Below are positions 51,101 to 58,243 of a stretch of DNA of 58,243 nucleotides, piece by piece. Position numbers and translations under genes: made by a program. The notes beneath the pieces are model-generated. The model was not told the DNA's origin and searched no databases. It worked only from the letters and a program-made list of their open reading frames with translations. The stretch's first letter is position 1; each line of letters opens with the position of its first letter. This stretch comes from Acidobacteriota bacterium. GTDB taxonomy: Bacteria > Acidobacteriota > Terriglobia > Acidiferrales > UBA7541. The stretch spans positions 1 to 58,243 of the forward strand of contig PLUM01000093.1 in the NCBI GenBank assembly GCA_003165465.1. Reading direction: 5' to 3'.

Positions 51101-51985
51101 TTATTTCCGCGCATCCCGCGCGGCGGCAATCCGGTCCGCCACGCGGACGACTCCGGCCATCTCCGCCACGTCGTGGACGCGCACGATGTGCGCGCCGCCC
51201 AGAATCGATGCGGTGACCGTAGCGGCGGTGCCGAGGAGGCGCTCACCGGGCGGCACGCTCGGGCCTCCGGGCGGCGCAAGCGCGCTTCCAAGAAACGCTT
51301 TCCGCGACGTGCCAATCACCATCGGGCAGCCGAGGCGCGCAAACTCGGGCAGGCGCGCGATGATTTCGAAATTCTGTTCGTGTTTTTTTCCGAAACCGAT
51401 TCCAGGATCGACGAGGAGTTGCGATTGGGGGAATCGCGCGCGTTTCGCTCGCGCCACCGCATCGCGCAGCCCGGCCATGACGTCGCGGATAACGTCGCGC
51501 GCGAAGGGTCCTTGCTGCATGGATCGCGGCCTGCCGCGCATGTGCATGAGGATCAGCGGAGCATGGGCCCGCCGCGCGACCTCGGCCAGTCGCGGGTCCG
51601 TTCGCAAGCCGGAAACGTCGTTGAGAATTTCCGCGCCCGCGCCAAGCGCCGCCTCCGCGACCTCGGCCCTTTGCGTGTCCACCGACATCGGAATGCGGAG
51701 CTTGCCGCGCAATACCTGAATCACGGGCAGGATCCGCCGCAGTTCCTCCTCCGAGGAGATCGCGGCGGCGCCGGGGCGCGTCGATTCGCCGCCGATATCG
51801 AGAATGTCCGCGCCGTCGCGTTCGAGTTGCAAAGCGTGCGCGATGGCGGCTTCCGAATCCAGATACGCTCCGCCGTCGGAAAAGCTGTCCGGCGTGACGT
51901 TCAAAACGCCCATGACCAGAGTGCGCTCGCCAAGGATCAGCGCGCGGGAGCGAAGACTCAGCCGAAATCGTTTGCGGGGAAACAT
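51101..51985 (-). CDS. folP: dihydropteroate synthase
   Basis: Condenses p-aminobenzoate with dihydropterin pyrophosphate in folate synthesis. 294 aa from the ATG at 51985 (MFPRKRFRLSL); a longer open frame upstream is not conserved. Diagnostic: VMGVLNVTPDSFSDGG, ILDIGGESTRPGA, PMSVDTQRAEVAEAAL, ILNDVSGL, LMHMRGRPRSMQ, LLVDPGIGFGKKHEQN, VIGTSRKAFLG and IVRVHDVAEM. The insert APPGGPSVPPGERLLGTAA is a small Pro/Gly loop. Confidence 0.96.
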   Translation of the reverse strand: MFPRKRFRLSLRSRALILGERTLVMGVLNVTPDSFSDGGAYLDSEAAIAHALQLERDGADILDIGGESTRPGAAAISSEEELRRILPVIQVLRGKLRIPMSVDTQRAEVAEAALGAGAEILNDVSGLRTDPRLAEVARRAHAPLILMHMRGRPRSMQQGPFARDVIRDVMAGLRDAVARAKRARFPQSQLLVDPGIGFGKKHEQNFEIIARLPEFARLGCPMVIGTSRKAFLGSALAPPGGPSVPPGERLLGTAATVTASILGGAHIVRVHDVAEMAGVVRVADRIAAARDARK

Positions 51986-52151
51986 GCCGGAATCATCATA
52001 CAAAAAATCGGCGCCATTGGGGGCGGACGCGCAAGCGTTTTGCCTGGATGTTGCGGCACAATCCAACCGGGAATGTTTGTTTAGAGATTTCTTGAGAGAT
52101 TCGACGAGTCGGTCTGTTAGCGGGAAATTATCGATCGCTGCAAGAAACACT

Positions 52152-52264
52152 CCGGGTCTGATCCTTCACTGGTTCAGGACAAGAGACCCGGGCTACAGCA
52201 TTTGCGAGGTGCTGCAGCCCGCCTCTCTTGCCCTGAGAGAACGCGAAGGGGCAGAGGCGGGGCG
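52152..52264. repeat. composite repeat, inverted copy of 26971-27061
   Basis: CGGGTCTGATCCTTCACTGG ... AGAGACCCGGGCTACAGCA, then CCCGCCTCT ... AGAGGCGGG. The loop of the second palindrome is about 25 bp longer than in copy 1. Confidence 0.87.
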
Positions 52265-52446
52265 TTGCCCCAGGCCAGGCAACCCGTTTTAGTTGCATTC
52301 TGGAAGAGGGCTTGCCGGAAGACTGCGTTGCATCGTAATGCGTATGGTACGATTGTTTCGAGATTTTGCTTCGGGATTTGGAGTTGTTCTTCCGGCAAAA
52401 GCGGGCAGCGATCGGAAAAAAATCAAATCAGGGAGAAACCGGTTTA

Positions 52447-53166
52447 ATGACAGCGTCAGGAATTGTTCGCAGGATCGCTGTAGGTTTGTGCGTGGCGATG
52501 GCCGTGGCCTCGTTTTTTTCGGCGGCCCGGGGCGCCACATCCCAACAAGCCGGGATGTCGTTGGAAACCGTCCTCAAGCAGCTCGACGCGCAGGCGGCGG
52601 ACTTCCAAAGCCTCTCCGCGGATTTGGAACGAACTAAAGTGACCGTCGTCGTAAACGACAAGTCCACCGAATCCGGGCGAATTTTAGTGCGGCGCGACGA
52701 CAAGATGCGAATTGAGGTCGTGAAACCCGATGCGCGCACAATCCTCCGCAACGGCGACGATTTCTATATCTACAACCCGAAGATTCACCGCGTCGAGGAA
52801 TATAATATTGGAAAGAAAAAATCCGTCGTTGACCAATTCCTGCTGCTGGGCTTCGGCACATCCGGAAGTTCGCTGAAAGAAAGCTACACCATCGCGCTGC
52901 AAGGCGAAGAAACCATCGACAATCGCAAGGTTCTTCTCCTGGAACTTCTGCCGAAGACGGATGAAGTGCGCAAACAGCTTTCCAAAATTCGCTTGTGGCT
53001 GGACGAATCCTCGTGGCTTCCGGTGCAACAGCAATTTTACGAGACCGGGTCGGGCGATTACTTCATCATCCACTACCGCAACATGGTGCGAAACGCGCGC
53101 ATCCCGGATACCGAATTCAAGCCGAAATGGCCGCACGGCACAACCAGAGTGCAGCCGCAGGGATAG
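52447..53166 (+). CDS. LolA-like outer-membrane lipoprotein carrier family protein
   Basis: 239 aa; signal peptide 1-30 (IAVGLCVAMAVASFFSAARG). The mature part has the LolA/LppX pattern: LETVLKQLDAQAADFQSLSADLERTK, RRDDKMRIEVVKPDARTILRNGDDFYIYNPK, VDQFLLLGFG, VLLLELLPKT, IRLWLDESSWLPVQQQFYE. An unclosed beta-barrel that would carry lipid or lipoproteins across the periplasm. Canonical LolA is about 180 aa of mature chain, so this is similar but not proven to be the lipoprotein carrier. GGGAG lies 11 bp upstream. A long palindrome follows the stop. Confidence 0.85.
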   Translation: MTASGIVRRIAVGLCVAMAVASFFSAARGATSQQAGMSLETVLKQLDAQAADFQSLSADLERTKVTVVVNDKSTESGRILVRRDDKMRIEVVKPDARTILRNGDDFYIYNPKIHRVEEYNIGKKKSVVDQFLLLGFGTSGSSLKESYTIALQGEETIDNRKVLLLELLPKTDEVRKQLSKIRLWLDESSWLPVQQQFYETGSGDYFIIHYRNMVRNARIPDTEFKPKWPHGTTRVQPQG

Positions 53167-53200
53167 GTTTTCTGCTAGCGAAAAAAGTCCCTCACTGTAT

Positions 53201-53290
53201 TTTGTCATTCCGAGCGAAGCGAGGAATCTCTCTTTCTTTTCCTGAGCACAGATCGAAGAGAGATTCCTCGCTTCGCTCGGAATGACAAAA
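53201..53290. repeat. long inverted repeat (GTCATTCCGAGCGAAGCGAG)
   Basis: TTTTGTCATTCCGAGCGAAG ... CTTCGCTCGGAATGACAAAA: arms of about 33 bp with few mismatches around a 20-bp loop, 35 bp after the LolA-like gene. The motif is a familiar bacterial interspersed repeat; the T/A flanks would let it terminate on either strand. Confidence 0.9.
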
Positions 53291-53353
53291 GTAGCCCTGA
53301 CAGCTCACCACGTTTCGAATAATTGAACATTTCGTTGTGCGGAATGGTTTCTT

Positions 53354-53380
53354 GTGGCGCCGGCGGGACGCCGGCGCCAC
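53354..53380. repeat. GTGGCGCCGGC-GGGAC-GCCGGCGCCAC palindrome
   Basis: Perfect 11-bp arms just before the 3' end of panC; possible terminator for panC or repeat. Confidence 0.88.
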
Positions 53381-53398
53381 AAAGCCCGCGCCACTGGC

Positions 53399-54271
53399 TT
53401 ACAGCTTCGTAAGAAACGCTCCGTCGCGCTCCTCGATCAGAAGATTGTCAATCAGGCGAACCCGGCCGATACGCACGGCCACGAGGGCGAGGCACGCGCG
53501 GCGCAGACGCGTCACGGATTCGAGTGTTTCGGCGTCGACCAGTTCCGCGTACTCAGGCTCGGCGAGCGGCTCGGCGCGGAGCATTTCGCGGATTGCGGCC
53601 TTGATCCGCAGCGCATCGCGTTCGCCATGTGCGATGGAAGCGCGCGCGCCGTCCAGTGCGCGAAAAAGAATCGTGGCCGCCCGGCGCTCGTCGGAATTCA
53701 GATAAACGTTGCGCGACGACATCGCCAGCCCATCCGGCTCCCTCACAATCGGGCAGACGACAATTTCCGAATCCAGGTGCAGATCGCGCGCCATCTGCTG
53801 GATGATCCGCCCCTGCTGCGCGTCCTTGCGCCCGAAATACGCCTTTTGCGGTTGAACGATTTCGAGGAGTTTCAGCACCACGGTCGTGACGCCGCGAAAA
53901 TGCCCCTGCCGCACGCGCCCTTCCAGGCATTCCGACAGGCCCTCGACATTCACCCAGGTGCGGAATCCTCGCGGATACATCTCCAAAGCATCGGGCGCAA
54001 ACAAATAATCGACGCCGGCGTCCTCGAGTTGCTGGCTGTCCGCTTCCATCGTGCGCGGATATTTCTGGAAATCCTCGTGCGGTCCAAATTGTGTGGGATT
54101 CACGAAGATGGAAGCGATCACCGGGTGGCATTCGGCAAGGGCCGAGCGAACGAGTGAGAGATGCCCGGCGTGGAGCGCGCCCATCGTGGGCACAAAGCCG
54201 ATCGAGCTGCCATCGGCGCGCACCTGGCGCGCCGACTGCTTCATCCAATCGATCGTGCGTATGATTTCCAA
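53399..54271 (-). CDS. panC: pantothenate synthetase
   Basis: ATP-dependent ligation of pantoate and beta-alanine. 290 aa starting at TTG 54271 (MEIIRTIDWMKQ as initiated). Motifs: GFVPTMGALHAGHLSLVR (nucleotide-binding HxGH type), SIFVNPTQFGPHEDFQKYPR, YFGRKDAQQGRIIQQMARDL, PIVREPDGLAMSSRNVYLN. Follows the DinB-fold gene by 24 bp and panB on the same strand; one operon likely. panD is not in the window. Confidence 0.96.
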   Translation of the reverse strand: MEIIRTIDWMKQSARQVRADGSSIGFVPTMGALHAGHLSLVRSALAECHPVIASIFVNPTQFGPHEDFQKYPRTMEADSQQLEDAGVDYLFAPDALEMYPRGFRTWVNVEGLSECLEGRVRQGHFRGVTTVVLKLLEIVQPQKAYFGRKDAQQGRIIQQMARDLHLDSEIVVCPIVREPDGLAMSSRNVYLNSDERRAATILFRALDGARASIAHGERDALRIKAAIREMLRAEPLAEPEYAELVDAETLESVTRLRRACLALVAVRIGRVRLIDNLLIEERDGAFLTKL

Positions 54272-54295
54272 CGGTGTTGTGTTCTTCGGAAAAGA

Positions 54296-54808
54296 TCAGG
54301 CGTGCGCGACGGCCGCCTGCTCGCGGTAGAACAAAATCAAATCAGTTGAGACCGGCTTCACGCCGAGCTGCCGCAACATGGTAACCACTTGTCCACGATG
54401 GTAGCTCGCGTGGTTTGTGAGTTGATGCAGGCTCTGCCACAGCGGGTTCGAGAATTCATCGCCCGTAAAACCCTTGTAGCGAATGATCTGGTCCATGTCC
54501 TGCTGCGTGAGCTTGGAAACGTAATCGATGTAATAGCGGTCCATTTCCTCGAGCGCGGTGCGAATGGAATCAAGATCGGGATACGCGGCCCCGGAAACAA
54601 GCGTGGTAGGCGAGCGTCCCTGTATCCGCTCATTCCACACCCATTCGGCGCCGTACAGGTGCGCCACCGTGTCGCGCACGGAACTGAAACTCGATCCGAG
54701 GCTGCGCGTGAATTGTTCGTTCGAGAGCGCGGAGCAGGCTTCCAGAATTCGCAGATCGGCCCAGGCGTTGTACTGGAACAGAAAACGGATCAGTTCAGGC
54801 GTAACCAT
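54296..54808 (-). CDS. DinB/YfiT-fold metal-binding protein inside the pan operon
   Basis: 170 aa four-helix protein, unrelated to DNA polymerase IV. The three-His metal triad is visible: His near 51 (TVAHLYGAEWVW), and the pair in HQLTNHASYHRGQV near 133-141. Opening LIRFLFQYNAWADLRILEAC is typical of the superfamily, whose members include thiol S-transferases and other metalloenzymes. GGAGGATTTTCG precedes the ATG. It sits between panB (48 bp upstream) and panC (24 bp downstream), so it is probably co-expressed with pantothenate genes; role unknown. Confidence 0.87.
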   Translation of the reverse strand: MVTPELIRFLFQYNAWADLRILEACSALSNEQFTRSLGSSFSSVRDTVAHLYGAEWVWNERIQGRSPTTLVSGAAYPDLDSIRTALEEMDRYYIDYVSKLTQQDMDQIIRYKGFTGDEFSNPLWQSLHQLTNHASYHRGQVVTMLRQLGVKPVSTDLILFYREQAAVAHA

Positions 54809-54856
54809 CGAAAATCCTCCGGAGTGGATTCTAGCGCATGATGCGACAATGCGCTT

Positions 54857-55756
54857 TTATTTGCGCTGCGAAATCAACTTGCCGCCCTGGCTTGCCGGCG
54901 CATGGTACGACTCTTCGTCGGAAGGAAACGATCCCTGCCGCACGTCGCGGCAATATTCGGCGGCCGCGCGCGAGATGATTTCTCCCACATCGGCGTAGCG
55001 CCGCGTGAATTTCGGCTTGTGGCCAAAGCTCATGCCCACAAGGTCGTGGATCACGAGGATCTGGCCGTCGCAGTCCGGCCCCGCTCCGATTCCAATGGTG
55101 GGAATGCGTAGTTCGGCCGTGATTTGCGCCGCCAGCTCCCTCGGTATCGATTCGAGCACGACGGAAAACGCGCCTGCGGCTTCCACGGCCCGCGCGTCGC
55201 GCAAAATCTGTTCTCCGGCCTCCGCCGTTTTTCCCTGCACGCGGAAACCTCCGAACGCGTTCACCGATTGCGGGGTGAGCCCGATATGCCCCATCACGGG
55301 AATCTCCGCTTCCACCAGGCGCGCGATCAGTTCCATGCGCCGCTCGCCGCCCTCGACCTTGAGGGCTTCCGCGCCCGCTTCCTTTACGAAGCGCACGGCG
55401 TTGCGCACCGCCTGATGCGGGTCGTCGTGATAGCTGCCGTAGGGCATGTCCGCGACGAGCAGGGCGCGCCGCACGCCGCGCCGCACGGCTCGCGTGTGGT
55501 GCAGCATTTCTTCCATCGTTACGGGCAGCGTGCTCTCGTATCCGAGCACGGCCATTCCCAACGAATCGCCGACGAGCAAAACGTCCACGCCCGCTTCGTC
55601 CAAAAGGCGCGCCGTGGGGTAGTCGTACGCCGTAAGGCACGTGATCTTTTCCGGTAATGAAGCCGGTAAAGAATTTTGTGAAGGAACCGCCGACTTGCGT
55701 TCGAGGATACTCGGCACGGTAATTTTACCGTTGCCTGTGGATGGAACCATGCTCAT
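54857..55756 (-). CDS. panB: 3-methyl-2-oxobutanoate hydroxymethyltransferase
   Basis: Makes ketopantoate from 2-oxoisovalerate and methylene-THF. 299 aa with a strong GGAGG before the ATG at 55756. Conserved: KITCLTAYDYPTARLLDEAGVDVLLVGDSLGM (metal Asp in VGDS), MEEMLHHTRAV, ADMPYGSY, VKEAGAEALKVEGG, GHIGLTPQSVNAFGGFRVQG, IGIGAGPDCDGQILVIHDLVGM. About 30 extra N-terminal residues compared with the usual start. First gene of panB-DinB-fold-panC. Confidence 0.96.
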   Translation of the reverse strand: MSMVPSTGNGKITVPSILERKSAVPSQNSLPASLPEKITCLTAYDYPTARLLDEAGVDVLLVGDSLGMAVLGYESTLPVTMEEMLHHTRAVRRGVRRALLVADMPYGSYHDDPHQAVRNAVRFVKEAGAEALKVEGGERRMELIARLVEAEIPVMGHIGLTPQSVNAFGGFRVQGKTAEAGEQILRDARAVEAAGAFSVVLESIPRELAAQITAELRIPTIGIGAGPDCDGQILVIHDLVGMSFGHKPKFTRRYADVGEIISRAAAEYCRDVRQGSFPSDEESYHAPASQGGKLISQRK

Positions 55757-55851
55757 AACCGCCTCCGGTGCCGCTCCCTGAATTCGGGATACAGCCCAGC
55801 GATACGAATTTTAACAGAATAGGCGCCGGCAAACCAGTGCGCGTTTTTCCC

Positions 55852-55934
55852 AGTGGCACAGGCTTCAGCCTGTGTTCTTTTGACTTTCGCTTGCCACAAA
55901 ATAAAAGCACACAGGCTGAAGCCTGTGCCACTGG
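55852..55934. repeat. family-A bipartite palindrome
   Basis: AGTGGCACAGGCTTCAGCCT and AGGCTGAAGCCTGTGCCACT arms between gdhA and panB; may end the gdhA transcript. Confidence 0.9.
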
Positions 55935-55953
55935 TCAGGCGAAGCCGCCGGGA

Positions 55954-57255
55954 TTACGGAAACAGGCCGCGCACCAGAGTCGCTTCGGCGACGCGCCCGA
56001 CGGCCAGAATGTAGGCGGCCGCGCGCGGGGAAACTCGGAATTTGCGCATGGTTTCGTGCACGTCATTGAACGCGCGGCGCATCACGAATTCCAGCTTGGA
56101 ATTCACTTCCTGCACTTGCCAGAAAAATCCCTGCAAATCCTGCGCCCATTCGAAATAACTGACCGTCACTCCCCCGGCGTTGGCCAGAATGTCCGGCACC
56201 ACAAACACGCCCTTGCGGGCGAGGATTTCGTCCGCGTGCGGCGTAGTGGGGCCGTTCGAGGCTTCGGCCACGATTTTCGCCTTGATCTGATCGGCGTTAT
56301 GCAGGGTGATGACGTTTTCGAGCGCCGCGGGAACCAGAATGTCGCACTTCATCGCCAGAAGTTCGTCATTCGAAATGCGCGACGCGCCCGGCATGCCCAC
56401 AACCGTGCCCGCGCGTTCCTTATACCGCAGGGCGCGCAGAGGATCGATGCCGCGAGGATTTTGCACGCCGCCGCGCGAATCGCTGATCGCCACGATTTTC
56501 GCTTTCTTCTCCGCGAACAGGCGCGCCACGGCCGAGCCCACATTCCCAAATCCCTGAATCGCCACCGTCGCGCCACGCAAGGAAATTTTCTTCACCTTGC
56601 AGGCTTCCTCGACCACGCACAGGACGCCGCGCCCGGTCGCATCAACGCGCCCCTCCGAGCCGCCAATGGAAACCGGCTTGCCGGTCACGACGCCGGGAGA
56701 CGCGTGTCCGACCGTCATGGAATAAGTATCCATGATCCACGCCATCGTCTGCGCGTCGGTGTACACGTCCGGCGCGGGAATATCGATTTCCGGGCCGATG
56801 ATCGGCTGAATTTCCGCGGCGTAGCGGCGCGTCATACGCTCGAGTTCGCCCTTGGACATGTGCTTGGGATCGCAAACGACTCCGCCCTTGGCGCCGCCAT
56901 ACGGCAGATTCACCGTCGCGGTCTTCCAGGTCATCCATGCGGCGAGCGCCTTGATTTCATCGAGCGTGACGTTGGGGTGATAGCGCAGCCCACCCTTGGC
57001 CGGGCCGCGCGATACATTGTGCTGCACGCGATATCCGGTGAACACTTTCGTCTGGCCGTTGTCCATTCTCACGGGGATGGAAACTTCCAGCACGCGCTTC
57101 GGCGTGCGCAGGATCTGGCGCAGGCCCGGATCGAGCTTCAAGTATTCCGCCGCCATGTCAAACTGCAATTGCGCGATGCGGAATGGATTCAGCTCTTCGC
57201 GCGGAGCCATACGCGGAATAATTGGTTGTGGAACGGCTTTCGCCACCGTGGCCAT
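55954..57255 (-). CDS. gdhA: Glu/Leu/Phe/Val dehydrogenase (glutamate dehydrogenase)
   Basis: NAD(P)-dependent oxidative deamination of glutamate. 433 aa; AGGAGAG before the ATG. Conserved: ISIPVRMDNGQTKVFTGYRVQHN, GPAKGGLRYHPNV, GGAKGGVVCDPKHMS (catalytic Lys region), PAPDVYTDAQTMAWIMDTYS, GKPVSIGGSEGR, and the Rossmann loop VAIQGFGNVGSAVARLF. The length and motifs fit the roughly 420-aa hexameric GDH group, which covers both NAD and NADP enzymes; cofactor is not deduced. Upstream is a small Cys-rich gene. Confidence 0.94.
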   Translation of the reverse strand: MATVAKAVPQPIIPRMAPREELNPFRIAQLQFDMAAEYLKLDPGLRQILRTPKRVLEVSIPVRMDNGQTKVFTGYRVQHNVSRGPAKGGLRYHPNVTLDEIKALAAWMTWKTATVNLPYGGAKGGVVCDPKHMSKGELERMTRRYAAEIQPIIGPEIDIPAPDVYTDAQTMAWIMDTYSMTVGHASPGVVTGKPVSIGGSEGRVDATGRGVLCVVEEACKVKKISLRGATVAIQGFGNVGSAVARLFAEKKAKIVAISDSRGGVQNPRGIDPLRALRYKERAGTVVGMPGASRISNDELLAMKCDILVPAALENVITLHNADQIKAKIVAEASNGPTTPHADEILARKGVFVVPDILANAGGVTVSYFEWAQDLQGFFWQVQEVNSKLEFVMRRAFNDVHETMRKFRVSPRAAAYILAVGRVAEATLVRGLFP

Positions 57256-57294
57256 GGACGTTTCTCTCCTTGAATCGTAAGACGAGTATTGCGA

Positions 57295-57576
57295 CTACGC
57301 ACTTGCCGCGCGCCGCGCCGTTCCGCGATATTGCGCGCGACATTCTGCTGAACAGAAGTGCAACACCTGGCCCGCTTGCTCCAAGGGAAATGAAACTTCA
57401 GGTGAGACATACGTTCCGCACCAGGGATCGCGATGCAAGGGAATCGCCGCGCGCGTTTCCTCCCTGCGAGGCGCGGACGGCGTCCCCGAATTTCCCAGGG
57501 CCCGCTCCATCAGCTTGCGCACGAACCACGCCAGCCCCCGGCTCACCCACCGATCGATTCGCTCTTGTAAACTCAC
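57295..57576 (-). CDS. small Cys-containing YHS-like protein
   Basis: 93 aa. The core DPWCGTYVSPEVSFPLEQ followed by LHFCSAECRAQYR resembles YHS/TRASH-type metal-binding modules: Cys, a 24-residue hairpin, then Cys-x3-Cys. The N-terminal third is an amphipathic basic helix (LQERIDRWVSRGLAWFVRKL) that may touch the membrane. Ends in a basic tail. It precedes gdhA by 39 bp on the same strand and could share its transcript. Metal (possibly Cu, Zn or Fe) and function unknown. Confidence 0.75.
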   Translation of the reverse strand: MSLQERIDRWVSRGLAWFVRKLMERALGNSGTPSAPRREETRAAIPLHRDPWCGTYVSPEVSFPLEQAGQVLHFCSAECRAQYRGTARRAASA

Positions 57577-57928
57577 CCGCTCGACGCTTTCCAGCGGCTC
57601 GTGTGGCCCAGCCTGCCGCGCGTGTGCTTCGGAAAACCTCTCCTGCTGCGATCTTCCAAAGCCAGGCTGGCTGAAGCCCCTTGAAATGGTTAACTACTCT
57701 TACTTCGTGCGCGGTTGTTTACCGTGCAATGACGCGAGTGTAGTCAACCTATAAAAGCGGTGTCAACCAAAGAACGGGGATATTTTGAGGAGAGATGCTC
57801 TGGAAACACACCTTAGGGCTGAAGATTAGAACCGAAAAACTACATAAGCTGCTGATAATAAATATCTTACGTATCAGTTGTCGCGAAAATGCACCTCACC
57901 CAGGACCGCCTGCCCTTAGCACCCAAAT
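57577..57928. other. gap between serS and the YHS-like gene
   Basis: Contains a candidate minus-strand promoter (57737-57766) and an AT-rich stretch (57780-57880). A short plus-strand ATG frame at 57795 with GAGGAGAG in front runs into serS antisense and is not credited. No repeat family. Confidence 0.55.
57737..57766 (-). promoter_or_regulatory. candidate sigma-70 promoter for the YHS-like gene
   Basis: On the minus strand TTGACA (57766-57761), an 18-bp spacer, then TACACT (57742-57737). The -35 box is a perfect match, the -10 box 4 of 6. It leaves a leader of about 155 nt before the gene. GGTTGAC occurs twice in this stretch, which could be an operator. Confidence 0.45.

Positions 57929-58243
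<315 letters not shown>

Noticed and set aside
55768..57273. 501-codon plus-strand frame over gdhA
   Set aside because: Antisense frame rich in Arg/His; begins inside a family-A repeat.

Overview
The window is 58 kb of a high-GC (roughly 58-60 %) bacterial chromosome. It most resembles an Acidobacteriota (Terriglobia-like) genome: two Oar/TonB-type receptors with N-terminal carboxypeptidase-regulatory domains, small secreted families common in that phylum, a DUF6152 protein, and many intergenic palindromic repeats with a CACAGGCTTCAGCCTGTG core. No rRNA, tRNA, CRISPR array or prophage was recognised. The taxonomic call is inference from gene content, not from a marker search.

Layout. 1-7.5 kb (all minus): lon (cut by the window start), cca, an MscS-type channel bracketed by a 104-bp duplication of the cca 5' end, and a dinB-sORF-HEPN-like operon. 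7.9-11.3 kb: TonB-dependent receptor plus a secreted histidine phosphatase. 11.7-13.3 kb: a small hypothetical gene, a NUDIX hydrolase with an integrase-arm-like N-terminus, and a DksA/TraR zinc-finger protein. 13.36-14.41 kb: a 1,046-bp IS1-like mobile element with 18-bp terminal inverted repeats, a perfect 8-bp target duplication, a decayed transposase 3' end, a 56-aa passenger gene and a secreted-protein cargo gene. 14.7-21.8 kb (plus): an apparent catabolic cluster (cyclase-family hydrolase, ThDP enzyme, MFS carrier, DUF6282 hydrolase, RraA/LigK-type aldolase). 22-26 kb (minus): thiE, a small membrane protein and a large TPR protein.

26.2-33.6 kb (minus) is the conserved translation/secretion cluster ffh-rpsP-khpA-rimM-trmD-rplS-rnhB, interrupted by an opposite-strand GT-C-like membrane protein. 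33.9-37.9 kb carries secreted proteins and a porin with a strong terminator. 38.1-41.8 kb is metH. 42-46.8 kb has a small membrane protein, a second TonB-type receptor and alr. 46.9-49.7 kb is a tight operon ruvX-mltG-two unknowns. 49.9-53.2 kb has a degenerate M28 peptidase, folP and a LolA-like protein. 53.4-57.6 kb has panB-DinB fold-panC, a glutamate dehydrogenase and a small Cys-rich YHS-like protein. The window ends inside serS.

Palindromic repeat families fill most gaps, enter the trmD reading frame, and donate stop codons to at least three genes. The most novel structures are the IS1-like cargo element, the repeat-expanded TrmD, the dinB-linked HEPN-like gene and the uncharacterised catabolic cluster.
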